Part shown: in pieces, positions 1-13,050 of the stretch
Numbering within the stretch: position 1 is the stretch's first letter
Layout of the letters: each line of letters opens with the position of its first letter
Assembly (NCBI GenBank): GCA_911728435.2
Contig: CAJVRQ020000086.1
Location: 34,115-98,114, forward strand
Source of the DNA: Apoderus coryli
Taxonomy: Eukaryota; Arthropoda; Insecta; Coleoptera; Attelabidae
Reading direction: 5' to 3'
Length of the DNA: 64,000 bases
Position numbers and translations under genes: made by a program
The notes under the pieces: model-generated
The model's input: the letters and a program-made list of their open reading frames with translations, nothing else
Database searches by the model: none
What the model was told of the DNA's origin: nothing

Positions 1-1
1 T

Positions 2-3000
2 GATTATCATCAAGTCTTTAAAGATTGGATTGATGAGAAAATAATTGAGGAAGTTCCTGTAGAAGAAATTAATCTAGAGTCTCATTATTTACCACATCAT
101 CCGGTTGTAAAACTCAGCAGTGTCACAACAAAAATCAGACCAGTTTTCGATGCATCTGCAAAACAGAATTCATCATCACCTTCCTTGAATCAATGTCTAG
201 AAAAGGGATTAAATTTAATTGAGTTAATTCCTTCCATGCTAATTAGATTTCGTCTCAAGAGAATTGGTGTGATAGCTGACATTCGAAAAGCTTTTCTGCA
301 AATAAGTGTACTTGCTCACGATAGAAATTTTCTACGATTCCTCTGGTACGATGACCACGATCAAATTGTCCATTACCGTCATACGAGAGTTGTTTTTGGT
401 GCAACTTGTAGTCCTTTTCTACTGGGTGCTGTTATTGAGTATCATCTAAAGCAAGCCTTAGAAAATTCCAAATACACCAGAACAATAATAAAGCAATTGA
501 TGCGTAGTTTTTATGTCGATAATTGCGTAACCAGCTTTGACGATGATGATGATTTGAGAAATTTCATTAAAGAAACAACTAATGTGATGGCAGATGGTCA
601 ATTCGATTTACGATTATGGGAGTATACACGAGATTGTTCAGACAATGATGAAATGACTTCAGTTTTAGGATTAATGTGGAATAAATATTTAGATACATTA
701 AGATTATGTTTGGAAAAGGCTAGTTCACAGAGTTTCGAAAAGGTGACAAAGAAGGTAATATTATCAGCAGCCAATAGAATTTTCGATCCTATAGGTGTCA
801 TCTGTCCAGTATTGTTATGTCCAAAATTGCTATTACAAAAGACATGTCTGTTAAATTTAAATTGGAATACGGAAGTTCCGACAGATATTTCGATAGAATT
901 TAAAAGATGGTTTGAGGAAATTTCAAAACTTGAATTTGTAGAAATTCCTCGATGGTTATTACAAAGTGATTTGGTAAATCTAGAAGATAAAAGTGTTCAC
1001 TTATTTTGTGATGCCAGCCAACATGCTTATGCGGCAGCTATTTTTATTCGTACCACTTCAGCAACTAGAATAAAAATTCAACTGGTACAAGCGAAATCTA
1101 GAGTTTCTCCTGTAAAGAAAATGTCAATCTGTCGCCTTGAATTATTAGCAGCAACAATTGGAGCTAGACTTTTGAATTCAGTGATGAACGAGTTAAATCA
1201 GGAAATCAAAGATATTTCTACATATTGTTGGACTGATTCGACGACGACTTTAGCATGGATAAAACGTACAGAAAATTGGAAACCTTTTGTTAGAAATCGG
1301 ACAGAAGAAATTAAGATGTTGACTAATGTGGATGATTGGTACTACGTTCCTGGAGAATTGAATCCAGCTGATCTTCCTTCCCGAGGTAGTTCTCCAAGCC
1401 GATTACTACAATCTAAATGGTGGGAAGGACCGACGTGGTTATCAAAACCTGCTAATGTTTGGCCTTCACAAAATTATCAAGAAAATCAGGATTGTATAGC
1501 GATAGAGAAACAGAAAACAATAATTGGATTAGTCTCTCACGATAAAATAGATATTTCTTGGTTATATACTTATTTTTCAAAGTATAAACAGATAATCAGC
1601 ATGGTATGTTGGATGCAACGATTTATAAACAACTGCAAGAATTCCCGAAATCGAACAACTGGTAAATTTTCACTGGAAGAACATGAAAATGCTGAAAAAA
1701 CCACAATTAAATTAGTCCAGCGAGAAGCATTTAGTGGTTTAGATGATAAGCAGTTCGGTTCATTAATACTTTTTAAAGACAATGAAGGTATATTAAGAGT
1801 CAAAACAAGAATCGTAGAAAGAGAAGATACAAAGAATTTTCGATTCCCAATGCTTTTACCGTCGAAACATATTGTTGTCAGAAGACTAGTTTACGATTAT
1901 CATATAAATTTATGCCATGCTGGTTCACAAATCCTTTTGAGTAATTTACGTGAAAAATTTTGGATAATTGGCGGAAGAAAATCTATTAGAAGTGTGATAA
2001 CAAAATGTGTTCGTTGTAGAAGATATGATACTAAACATTTGGAAACACCTCCAGTAACCTTACCAAGTGATCGTGTACGAGATGCGGCAGTGTTTGAAGT
2101 AACTGGTTTAGATATGACAGGACCACTTTATGTACGAGACAAGTCAAAAGTATGGATTTGTATATTCACTTGTGCTATCTACAGGGCAGTTCATTTAGAA
2201 CTGGTATCATCACTGACAACAGAATGTTTCTTACAAGCACTTAGACGTTTTGTTGCGAGGAGAGGAAGACCATCAGTTCTTTATAGCGATAATGGTACGA
2301 ATTTTATCGGTGCTGAAAATTTGTTTAAAGATCTCGACTGGGAGAAAATTGAGAATTCCACTTCTGTTGAGAGGATAAAATGGAAATTCAATCCTCCCAC
2401 AGCAGCTTGGTGGGGAGGATGGTGGGAGCGATTAATTAGAACACTAAAGGGTTTATTAAGAAAAGTTTTGGGTAGAGCGGCGCTTAATGTTGAAGAACTA
2501 TCTACATTAGTTTGTGATTGTGAAGCCATAATTAATTCGAGACCTATTACTTACATTTCTGAGAATAATTCTGACCTCACAAGTTTAACCCCTTCCATGT
2601 TTCTGCAAGACATCAAAGAAGTAGGAGTACCTGATCTTGATTCCATAGAATTGACTGATTTGAGAAAACGATTTAGATATCGAGTTAGATTACGTAATGA
2701 TTTAAGAAATCGTTTTAGAAGTGAGTATTTGGGAAGTTTGGTATTACGTTCAAGTAAATCACAAGCATACGAAATTCATAAAGGTGATGTGGTTATGGTT
2801 GGAAGTGACAATACAAAACGTCTTGATTGGCCACTAGCTAAAGTCCAAGAACTGATACTAGGGAAGGATGGTCAAATACGTTTAGTTCGATTAAAGACTA
2901 AAGATGGGTTTTTGTTACGTCCAATACAACGTATATTTCCATTAGAAGTCCACAGTAACGTAGAATCTGATATTTTAAAGAAGAAATTATCTGAAGTTGT

Positions 3001-3106
3001 ACAAATGGAGATTGAGAAGAATAACAGTTACCAGAATTCTTCAGAAAGCACATTTACGACGCGTAGTGGAAGAAAAATTAAACATCCCGAGAGGTTAGGT
3101 TACTAG
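2..3106 (+). CDS. pol: BEL/Pao pol polyprotein, C-terminal part: RT, RNase H, integrase
   Basis: The frame is open from base 2 (1034 codons before TAG at 3104-3106). The first Met, at 185, is internal, so there is no real start in the window. Numbering from base 2, residues about 1-200 are reverse transcriptase, with the palm Asp in ADIRKAF (about 93) and FYVDN at about 170-174, where the usual second Asp of YxDD is Asn. RNase H follows at about 333-460, with FCDAS, RLEL, WTDST and NPADLPSRG carrying the acidic residues. The integrase zinc-binding region (H..H..C..C) is at about 630-675. The integrase core has D in GLDMTGP (about 704), D in YSDNGTN (about 763) and E in GWWERL (about 809). A C-terminal domain typical of BEL integrases (DWPLAKV, LRPIQRIFPLE) is at about 905-985. 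There is no internal stop or frameshift, so this part looks recently active. It would copy the element RNA into DNA and insert it into the genome. Confidence 0.92.
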   Translation, partial: DYHQVFKDWIDEKIIEEVPVEEINLESHYLPHHPVVKLSSVTTKIRPVFDASAKQNSSSPSLNQCLEKGLNLIELIPSMLIRFRLKRIGVIADIRKAFLQISVLAHDRNFLRFLWYDDHDQIVHYRHTRVVFGATCSPFLLGAVIEYHLKQALENSKYTRTIIKQLMRSFYVDNCVTSFDDDDDLRNFIKETTNVMADGQFDLRLWEYTRDCSDNDEMTSVLGLMWNKYLDTLRLCLEKASSQSFEKVTKKVILSAANRIFDPIGVICPVLLCPKLLLQKTCLLNLNWNTEVPTDISIEFKRWFEEISKLEFVEIPRWLLQSDLVNLEDKSVHLFCDASQHAYAAAIFIRTTSATRIKIQLVQAKSRVSPVKKMSICRLELLAATIGARLLNSVMNELNQEIKDISTYCWTDSTTTLAWIKRTENWKPFVRNRTEEIKMLTNVDDWYYVPGELNPADLPSRGSSPSRLLQSKWWEGPTWLSKPANVWPSQNYQENQDCIAIEKQKTIIGLVSHDKIDISWLYTYFSKYKQIISMVCWMQRFINNCKNSRNRTTGKFSLEEHENAEKTTIKLVQREAFSGLDDKQFGSLILFKDNEGILRVKTRIVEREDTKNFRFPMLLPSKHIVVRRLVYDYHINLCHAGSQILLSNLREKFWIIGGRKSIRSVITKCVRCRRYDTKHLETPPVTLPSDRVRDAAVFEVTGLDMTGPLYVRDKSKVWICIFTCAIYRAVHLELVSSLTTECFLQALRRFVARRGRPSVLYSDNGTNFIGAENLFKDLDWEKIENSTSVERIKWKFNPPTAAWWGGWWERLIRTLKGLLRKVLGRAALNVEELSTLVCDCEAIINSRPITYISENNSDLTSLTPSMFLQDIKEVGVPDLDSIELTDLRKRFRYRVRLRNDLRNRFRSEYLGSLVLRSSKSQAYEIHKGDVVMVGSDNTKRLDWPLAKVQELILGKDGQIRLVRLKTKDGFLLRPIQRIFPLEVHSNVESDILKKKLSEVVQMEIEKNNSYQNSSESTFTTRSGRKIKHPERLGY

Positions 3107-3136
3107 TTAACAACCGGAACGAAGATTCGTCCTTTC

Positions 3137-3150
3137 TTGAGGCGAGAGTA
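3137..3150 (+). other. Candidate polypurine tract of BEL-1
   Basis: The stretch TGAGGCGAGAGTA sits immediately before the inferred LTR start TGTTG. A purine-rich run at this place is the expected plus-strand primer site of LTR elements. It is short and interrupted by one C and two Ts, so the call rests mostly on position. Confidence 0.5.
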
Positions 3151-3380
3151 TGTTGTGAATTTGTTCATACCGTATTACATGGTTTTGCGAATTGTTCTCC
3201 CGGTATTTTGATATGGTTTGTTGAATTGTCAAAATATTGGAATGTAATGTCAATTATTAGAAAATAAAGTCAGTGATTGTACAAAAAAGTAAACTAATAT
3301 TGTGTACCTACGTAGTTGTTCTCTAACAAAGGATTTACAGACGACGTATTCTACATTCGGTGAATGTAGGATTCGCAACA
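3151..3380 (+). repeat. 3' LTR of BEL-1 (230 bp)
   Basis: The segment starts TGTTG and ends CAACA, the inverted TG...CA ends normal for LTRs. It lies between the purine-rich tract and the satellite. It contains a poly(A) signal AATAAA at 3263-3268, as expected in the R region. No second copy is in the window, so the left boundary is inferred from the TG/CA ends and the tract; the right boundary is firm because the satellite begins at 3381. Confidence 0.75.
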
Positions 3381-4659
3381 GTAACAAAACGCTCTAATTC
3401 GTTCTAATTTGCTTTTTTATGCTTAATCTAATTTCTTTAGACTAATAAAATTTACTTTTAAATTCCAAGTGAGAAAACAGCTTTTTGGGAGCTATTTGAA
3501 ACGTTTAATTCTAAATAACAAAATTTTAGTAACAAAACGCGCTAATTCGTTGTAAATTGCTTATTTACGCGTAATCTAACTTATTTTCACTAATAAAATT
3601 TACTTTTAAATTCTAAGTAAGAAAACAGCTTTTTGGGAGCCATTTGAATAGTTTAATTCTAAATAACAAAATTTTAGTAACAAAACGCTCTAATTCGTTC
3701 TAATTTGCTTTTTTATGCTTAATCTAATTTCTTTTGACTAATAAAATTTACTTTTAATTTCTAAGTGAGAAAACAGCTTTTTGGGAGCCATTTGTAACGT
3801 TTAATTCTAAATAACAAAATTTTAGTAACAAAACGCTCTAATTCGTTCTAATTTGCTTTTTTATGCTTAATCTAATTTCTTTAGACTAATAAAATTTACT
3901 TTTAAATTCCAAGTGAGAAAACAGCTTTTTGGGAGCCATTTGAAAAGTTTAATTCTAAATAACAAAATTTTAGTAACAAAACGCGCTAATTCGTTCTAAA
4001 TTGCTTATTTACGCTTAATCTAACTTATTTTCACTAATAAAATTTACTTTTAAATTCCAAGTGAGAAAACAGCTTTTTGGGAGCCATTTGAAAAGTTTAA
4101 TTCTAAATAACAAAATTTTAGTAACAAAACGCGCTAAATCGTTCTAATTTGCTTTTTTATGCTTAATCTAATTTCTTTAGACTAATAAAATTTACTTTTA
4201 ATTTCTAAGTGAGAAAACAGCTTTTTGGGAGCTATTTGAAACGTTTAATTCTAAATAACAAAATTTTAGTAACAAAACGCGCTAATTCGTTGTAAATTGC
4301 TTATTTACGCTTAATCTAACTTATTTTCACTAATAAAATTTACTTTTAAATTCTAAGTAAGAAAACAGCTTTTTGGGAGCCATTTGAATAGTTTAATTCT
4401 AAATAACAAAATTTTAGTAACAAAACGCTCTAATTCGTTCTAATTTGCTTTTTTATGCTTAATCTAATTTCTTTAGACTAATAAAATTTACTTTTAAATT
4501 CCAAGTGAGAAAACAGCTTTTTGGGAGCCATTTGAAAAGTTTAATTCTAAATAACAAAATTTTAGTAACAAAACGCTCTAATTCGTTCTAATTTGCTTTT
4601 TTATGCTTAATCTAATTTCTTTTGACTAATAAAATTTACTTTTAAATTCTAAGTGAGAA

Positions 4660-7600
4660 AACACTTTTTGGGAGCCATTTGAAAAGTTTAATTCTAAATA
4701 ACAAAATTTTAGTAACAAAACGCTCTAATTCGTTCTAATTTGCTTTTTTATGCTTAATCTAATTTCTTTTGACTAATAAAATTTACTTTTAAATTCTAAG
4801 TGAGAAAACAGCTTTTTGGGAGCCATTTGAACGTTTCATTCTAAATATCAAAATTTTAGTAACAAAACGCGCTAATTCGTTCTAAATTGCTTATTTACGC
4901 TTAATCTAACTTATTTTCACTAATAAAATTTACTTTTAAATTCTAAGTGAGAAAACAGCTTTTTGTGAGCCATTTGAACGTTTAATTCTAAATATCAAAG
5001 TTTTAGTAACAAAACGCGCTAATTCGTTCTAAATTGCTTATTTACGCTTAATCTAACTTATTTTCACTAATAAAATTTACTTTTAAATTCTAAGTGAGAA
5101 AACAGCTTTTTGGGAGCCATTTGGAAAGTTTAATTCTAAATAACAAAATTTCAGTAACAAAACGCGCTAAATCGTTCTAATTTGCTTTTTTATGCTTAAT
5201 CTAATTTCTTTTGACTAATAAAATTTACTTTTAAATTCTAAGTGAGAAAACAGCTTTTTGGGAGCCATTTGAACGTTTAATTCTAAATATCAAAATTTTA
5301 GTAACAAAACGCGCTAATTCGTTGTAAATTGCTCATTTACGCTTAATCTAACTTATTTTCACTAATAAAATTTACTTTTAAATTCTAAGTATGAAAACAG
5401 CTCTTTGGGAGCCATTTGAAAAGTTTAATTCTAAATAACAAAATTTTAGTAACAAAACGCTCTAATTCGTTCTAATTTGCTTTTTTATGCTTAATCTAAT
5501 TTCTTTTGACTAATAAAATTTACTTTTAATTTCTAAGTGAGAAAACAGCTTTTTGGGAGCCATTTGAAAAGTTTAATTCTAAATAACAAAATTTTAGTAA
5601 CAAAACGCTCTAAATGGTTCTAATTTGCTTTTTTATGCTTAATCTAATTTCTTTAGACTAATAAAATTTACTTTTAAATTCCAAGTGAGAAAACAGCTTT
5701 TTGGGAGCCATTTGAAAAGTTTAATTCTAAATAACAAAATTTTAGTAACAAAACGCTCTAATTCATTCTAATTTGCTTTTTTATGCTTAATCTAATTTCT
5801 TTTGACTAATAAAATTTACTTTTAATTTCTAAGTGAGAAAACAGCTTTTTGGGAGCCATTTGAAACGTTTAATTCTAAATAACAAAATTTTAGTAACAAA
5901 ACGCTCTAATTCGTTCTAATTTGCTTTTTTATGCTTAATCTAATTTCTTTAGACTAATAAAATTTACTTTTAAATTCCAAGTGAGAAAACAGCTTTTTGG
6001 GAGCCATTTGAAAAGTTTAATTCTAAATAACAAAATTTTAGTAACAAAACGCTCTAATTCGTTCTAATTTGCTTTTTTATGCTTAATCTAATTTCTTTAG
6101 ACTAATAAAATTTACTTTTAAATTCCAAGTGAGAAAACAGCTTTTTGGGAGCCATTTGAAAAGTTTAATTCTAAATAACAAAATTTTAGTAACAAAACGC
6201 GCTAATTCGTTCTAAATTGCTTATTTACGCTTAATCTAACTTATTTTCACTAATAAAATTTACTTTTAAATTCCAAGTGAGAAAACAGCTTTTTGGGAGC
6301 CATTTGAAAAGTTTAATTCTAAATAACAAAATTTTAGTAACAAAACGCGCTAAATCGTTCTAATTTGCTTTTTTATGCTTAATCTAATTTCTTTAGACTA
6401 ATAAAATTTACTTTTAATTTCTAAGTGAGAAAACAGCTTTTTGGGAGCTATTTGAAACGTTTAATTCTAAATAACAAAATTTTAGTAACAAAACGCGCTA
6501 ATTCGTTGTAAATTGCTTATTTACGCTTAATCTAACTTATTTTCACTAATAAAATTTACTTTTAAATTCTAAGTAAGAAAACAGCTTTTTGGGAGCCATT
6601 TGAATAGTTTAATTCTAAATAACAAAATTTTAGTAACAAAACGCTCTAATTCGTTCTAATTTGCTTTTTTATGCTTAATCTAATTTCTTTTGACTAATAA
6701 AATTTACTTTTAATTTCTAAGTGAGAAAACAGCTTTTTGGGAGCCATTTGTAACGTTTAATTCTAAATAACAAAATTTTAGTAACAAAACGCTCTAATTC
6801 GTTCTAATTTGCTTTTTTATGCTTAATCTAATTTCTTTTGACTAATAAAATTTACTTTTAATTTCTAAGTGAGAAAACAGCTTTTTGGGAGCTATTTGAA
6901 ACGTTTAATTCTAAATAACAATATTTTAGTAACAAAACGCTCTAATTCGTTCTAAATTGTTTATTTACGCTTAATCTAACTTATTTTCACTAATAAAATT
7001 TACTTTTAAATTCTAAGTGAGAAAACAGCTTTTTGGGAGCCATTTGAACGTTTAATTCTAAATAACAAAGTTTTAGTAACAAAACGCGCTAAATCGTTCT
7101 AATTTGCTTTTTTATGCTTAATCTAATTTCTTTAGACTAATAAAATTTACTTTTAATTTCTAAGTGAGAAAACAGCTTTTTGGGAGCCATTTGAACGTTT
7201 AATTCTAAATAACAAAATTTTAGTAACAAAACGCGCTAATTCGTTGTAAATTGCTTATTTACGCTTAATCTAACTTATTTTCACTAATAAAATTTACTTT
7301 TAAATTCCAAGTGAGAAAACAGCTTTTTGGGAGCCATTTGAAAAGTTTAATTCTAAATAACAAAATTTTAGTAACAAAACGCGCTAAATCGTTCTAATTT
7401 GCTTTTTTATGCTTAATCTAATTTCTTTAGACTAATAAAATTTACCTTTAATTTCTAAGTGAGAAAACAGCTTTTTGGGAGCTATTTGAAACGTTTAATT
7501 CTAAATAACAATATTTTAGTAACAAAACGCTCTAATTCGTTCTAAATTGTTTATTTACGCTTAATCTAACTTATTTTCACTAATAAAATTTACTTTTAAA

Positions 7601-10600
7601 TTCTAAGTAAGAAAACAGCTTTTTGGGAGCCATTTGAAAAGTTTAATTCTAAATAACAAAATTTTAGTAACAAAATGCGCTAAATCGTTCTAATTTGCTT
7701 TTTTATGCTTAATCTAATTTCTTTAGACTAATAAAATTTACTTTTAATTTCTAAGTGAGAAAACAGCTTTTTGGGAGCTATTTGAAACGTTTAATTCTAA
7801 ATAACAATATTTTAGTAACAAAACGCTCTAATTCGTTCTAAATTGTTTATTTACGCTTAATCTAACTTATTTTCACTAATAAAATTTACTTTTAAATTCT
7901 AAGTGAGAAAACAGCTTTTTGGGAGCCATTTGAACGTTTAATTCTAAATAACAAAATTTTAGTAACAAAACGCTCTAATTCGTTCTAATTTGCTTTTTTA
8001 TGCTTAATCTAATTTCTTTAGACTAATAAAATTTACTTTTAATTTCTAAGTGAGAAAACAGCTTTTTGGGAGCTATTTGAAACGTTTAATTCTAAATAAC
8101 AATATTTTAGTAACAAAACGCTCTAATTCGTTCTAAATTGTTTATTTACGCTTAATCTAACTTATTTTCACTAATAAAATTTACTTTTAAATTCTAAGTG
8201 AGAAAACAGCTTTTTGGGAGCCATTTGAACGTTTAATTCTAAATAACAAAATTTTAGTAACAAAACGCGCTAAATCGTTCTAATTTGCTTTTTTATGCTT
8301 AATCTAATTTCTTTAGACTAATAAAATTTACTTTTAATTTCTAAGTGAGAAAACAGCTTTTTGGGAGCTATTTGAAACGCTCTAATTCGTTCTAAATTGT
8401 TTATTTACGCTTAATCTAACTTATTTTCACTAATAAAATTTACTTTTAAATTCTAAGTGAGAAAACAGCTTTTTGGGAGCCATTTGAACGTTTAATTCTA
8501 AATAAAAAAATTTTAGTAACAAAACGCTCTAATTCGTTCTAATTTGCTTTTTTATGCTTAATCTAATTTCTTTAGACTAATAAAATTTACTTTTAAATTC
8601 CAAGTGAGAAAACAGCTTTTTGGGAGCCATTTGAAAAGTTTAATTCTAAATAACAAAATTTTAGTAACAAAACGCGCTAATTCGTTCTAAATTGCTTATT
8701 TACGCTTAATCTAACTTATTTTCACTAATAAAATTTACTTTTAAATTCCAAGTGAGAAAACAGCTTTTTGGGAGCCATTTGAAAAGTTTAATTCTAAATA
8801 ACAAAATTTTAGTAACAAAACGCGCTAAATCGTTCTAATTTGCTTTTTTATGCTTAATCTAATTTCTTTAGACTAATAAAATTTACTTTTAATTTCTAAG
8901 TGAGAAAACAGCTTTTTGGGAGCTATTTGAAACGTTTAATTCTAAATAACAATATTTTAGTAACAAAACGCTCTACTTCGTTCTAAATTGCTTATTTACG
9001 CTTAATCTAACTTATTTTCACTAATAAAATTTACTTTTAAATTCTAAGTGAGAAAACAGCTTTTTGGGAGCCATTTGAACGTTTAATTCTAAATAACAAA
9101 ATTTTAGTAACAAAACGCGCTAAATCGTTCTAATTTGCTTTTTTATGCTTAATCTAATTTCTTTAGACTAATAAAATTTACTTTTAATTTCTAAGTGAGA
9201 AAACAGCTTTTTGGGAGCTATTTGAAACGTTTAATTCTAAATAACAATATTTTAGTAACAAAACGCTCTAATTCGTTCTAAATTGCTTATTTACGCTTAA
9301 TCTAACTTATTTTCACTAATAAAATTTACTTTTAAATTCTAAGTAAGAAAACAGCTTTTTGGGAGCCATTTGAAAAGTTTAATTCTAAATAACAAAATTT
9401 TAGTAACAAAACGCTCTAAATCGTTCTAATTTGCTTTTTTATGCTTAATCTAATTTCTTTTGACTAATAAAATTTACTTTTAAATTCTAAGTAAGAAAAC
9501 ACTTTTTGGGAGCCATTTGAAAAGTTTAATTCTAAATAACAAAATTTTAGTAACAAAACGCTCTAATTCGTTCTAATTTGCTTTTTTATGCTTAATCTAA
9601 TTTCTTTTGACTAATAAAATTTACTTTTAATTTCTAAGTGAGAAAACAGCTTTTTGGGAGCCATTTGAAACGTTTAATTCTAAATAACAAAATTTTAGTA
9701 ACAAAACGCTCTAATTCGTTCTAATTTGCTTTTTTATGCTTAATCTAATTTCTTTTGACTAATAAAATTTACTTTTAAATTCTAAGTGAGAAAACAGCTT
9801 TTTGGGAGCCATTTGAACGTTTAATTCTAAATATCAAAATTTTAGTAACAAAACGCGCTAATTCGTTCTAAATTGCTTATTTACGCTTAATCTAACTTAT
9901 TTTCACTAATAAAATTTACTTTTAAATTCTAAGTGAGAAAACAGCTTTTTGGGAGCCATTTGGAAAGTTTAATTCTAAATAACAAAATTTCAGTAACAAA
10001 ACGCGCTAAATCGTTCTAATTTGCTTTTTTATGCTTAATCTAATTTCTTTTGACTAATAAAATTTACTTTTAAATTCTAAGTGAGAAAACAGCTTTTTGG
10101 GAGCCATTTGAACGTTTAATTCTAAATATCAAAATTTTAGTAACAAAACGCGCTAATTCGTTGTAAATTGCTCATTTACGCTTAATCTAACTTATTTTCA
10201 CTAATAAAATTTACTTTTAAATTCTAAGTATGAAAACAGCTTTTTGGGAGCCATTTGAAAAGTTTAATTCTAAATAACAAAATTTTAGTAACAAAACGCT
10301 CTAATTCGTTCTAATTTGCTTTTTTATGCTTAATCTAATTTCTTTTGACTAATAAAATTTACTTTTAATTTCTAAGTGAGAAAACAGCTTTTTGGGAGCC
10401 ATTTGAAAAGTTTAATTCTAAATAACAAAATTTTAGTAACAAAACGCTCTAAATCGTTCTAATTTGCTTTTTTATGCTTAATCTAATTTCTTTAGACTAA
10501 TAAAATTTACTTTTAATTTCTAAGTGAGAAAACAGCTTTTTGGGAGCTATTTGAAACGTTTAATTCTAAATAACAATATTTTAGTAACAAAACGCTCTAA

Positions 10601-13050
10601 TTCGTTCTAAATTGTTTATTTACGCTTAATCTAACTTATTTTCACTAATAAAATTTACTTTTAAATTCTAAGTAAGAAAACAGCTTTTTGGGAGCCATTT
10701 GAAAAGTTTAATTCTAAATAACAAAATTTTAGTAACAAAACGCTCTAAATCGTTCTAATTTGCTTTTTTATGCTTAATCTAATTTCTTTTGACTAATAAA
10801 ATTTACTTTTAAATTCTAAGTAAGAAAACACTTTTTGGGAGCCATTTGAAAAGTTTAATTCTAAATAACAAAATTTTAGTAACAAAACGCTCTAATTCGT
10901 TCTAATTTGCTTTTTTATGCTTAATCTAATTTCTTTTGACTAATAAAATTTACTTTTAATTTCTAAGTGAGAAAACAGCTTTTTGGGAGCCATTTGAAAC
11001 GTTTAATTCTAAATACCAAAATTTTAGTAACAAAACGCTCTAATTCGTTCTAATTTGCTTTTTTATGCTTAATCTAATTTCTTTTGACTAATAAAATTTA
11101 CTTTTAAATTCTAAGTGAGAAAACAGCTTTTTGGGAGCCATTTGAACGTTTAATTCTAAATATCAAAATTTTAGTAACAAAACGCGCTAATTCGTTCTAA
11201 ATTGCTTATTTACGCTTAATCTAACTTATTTTCACTAATAAAATTTACTTTTAAATTCTAAGTGAGAAAACAGCTTTTTGGGAGCCATTTGGAAAGTTTA
11301 ATTCTAAATAACAAAATTTCAGTAACAAAACGCGCTAAATCGTTCTAATTTGCTTTTTTATGCTTAATCTAATTTCTTTTGACTAATAAAATTTACTTTT
11401 AAATTCTAAGTGAGAAAACAGCTTTTTGGGAGCCATTTGAACGTTTAATTCTAAATATCAAAATTTTAGTAACAAAACGCGCTAATTCGTTGTAAATTGC
11501 TCATTTACGCTTAATCTAACTTATTTTCACTAATAAAATTTACTTTTAAATTCCAAGTAAGAAAACAGCTTTTTGGGAGCCATTTGAAAAGTTTAATTCT
11601 AAATAACAAAATTTTAGTAACAAAACGCTCTAAATCGTTCTAATTTGCTTTTTTATGCTTAATCTAATTTCTTTTGACTAATAAAATTTACTTTTAAATT
11701 CTAAGTAAGAAAACACTTTTTGGGAGCCATTTGAAAAGTTTAATTCTAAATAACAAAATTTTAGTAACAAAACGCTCTAATTCGTTCTAATTTGCTTTTT
11801 TATGCTTAATCTAATTTCTTTTGACTAATAAAATTTACTTTTAATTTCTAAGTGAGAAAACAGCTTTTTGGGAGCCATTTGAAACGTTTAATTCTAAATA
11901 ACAAAATTTTAGTAACAAAACGCTCTAATTCGTTCTAATTTGCTTTTTTATGCTTAATCTAATTTCTTTTGACTAATAAAATTTACTTTTAAATTCTAAG
12001 TGAGAAAACAGCTTTTTGGGAGCCATTTGAACGTTTAATTCTAAATATCAAAATTTTAGTAACAAAACGCGCTAATTCGTTCTAAATTGCTTATTTACGC
12101 TTAATCTAACTTATTTTCACTAATAAAATTTACTTTTAAATTCTAAGTGAGAAAACAGCTTTTTGGGAGCCATTTGGAAAGTTTAATTCTAAATAACAAA
12201 ATTTCAGTAACAAAACGCGCTAAATCGTTCTAATTTGCTTTTTTATGCTTAATCTAATTTCTTTTGACTAATAAAATTTACTTTTAAATTCTAAGTGAGA
12301 AAACAGCTTTTTGGGAGCCATTTGAACGTTTAATTCTAAATATCAAAATTTTAGTAACAAAACGCGCTAATTCGTTGTAAATTGCTCATTTACGCTTAAT
12401 CTAACTTATTTTCACTAATAAAATTTACTTTTAAATTCTAAGTATGAAAACAGCTTTTTGGGAGCCATTTGAAAAGTTTAATTCTAAATAACAAAATTTT
12501 AGTAACAAAACGCTCTAATTCGTTCTAATTTGCTTTTTTATGCTTAATCTAATTTCTTTTGACTAATAAAATTTACTTTTAATTTCTAAGTGAGAAAACA
12601 GCTTTTTGGGAGCCATTTGAAAAGTTTAATTCTAAATAACAAAATTTTAGTAACAAAACGCTCTAATTGGTTCTAATTTGCTTTTTTATGCTTAATCTAA
12701 TTTCTTTAGACTAATAAAATTTACTTTTAATTTCTAAGTGAGAAAACAGCTTTTTGGGAGCTATTTGAAACGTTTAATTCTAAATAACAATATTTTAGTA
12801 ACAAAACGCTCTAATTCGTTCTAAATTGTTTATTTACGCTTAATCTAACTTATTTTCACTAATAAAATTTACTTTTAAATTCTAAGTAAGAAAACAGCTT
12901 TTTGGGAGCCATTTGAAAAGTTTAATTCTAAATAACAAAATTTTAGTAACAAAACGCTCTAAATCGTTCTAATTTGCTTTTTTATGCTTAATCTAATTTC
13001 TTTTGACTAATAAAATTTACTTTTAAATTCTAAGTAAGAAAACACTTTTT
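4660..13050 (+). repeat. Higher-order repeat blocks in array 1 (9-mer, 6-mer and 4.84-kb copies)
   Basis: The deletion marker CACTTTTTGGGAG occurs at 4662, 9500, 10829, 11714 and 13043, giving steps of 4838, 1329, 885 and 1329 bp. The independent marker TGGAAAG with AATTTCAGTAAC occurs at 5122, 9961, 11290, 12175 and 13504, with steps of 4839, 1329, 885 and 1329. The agreement shows that 9-monomer (1329 bp) and 6-monomer (885 bp) units, together a 2214-bp 15-mer, were copied as blocks, and that a 4.84-kb shift links 4.6-5.4 kb to 9.5-10.3 kb. Counts are manual. Confidence 0.8.

Larger units (their letters stand above)
1..3380 (+). mobile_element. BEL/Pao LTR retrotransposon, 3' part (BEL-1)
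   Basis: This is the 3' portion of a BEL/Pao-type LTR retrotransposon whose 5' LTR, gag and protease lie before the window. What is visible is reverse transcriptase, RNase H, integrase, a short polypurine stretch and a 3' LTR, in the order usual for the family. The next base after the LTR (3381) is satellite in mid-monomer (GTAACAAAACGC), so the element inserted into the tandem array. The target duplication cannot be checked because the left flank is missing; GTAAC or GTAA is the expected right-hand copy. Its proteins are clearly different from those of the second BEL element at 28940-36352, so these are two families, in opposite orientations. Confidence 0.9.

Noticed and set aside
598..2529. 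Minus-strand ORFs of 67-82 codons within BEL-1 pol
   Set aside because: They overlap the well-supported pol frame on the opposite strand and have no recognisable domain.
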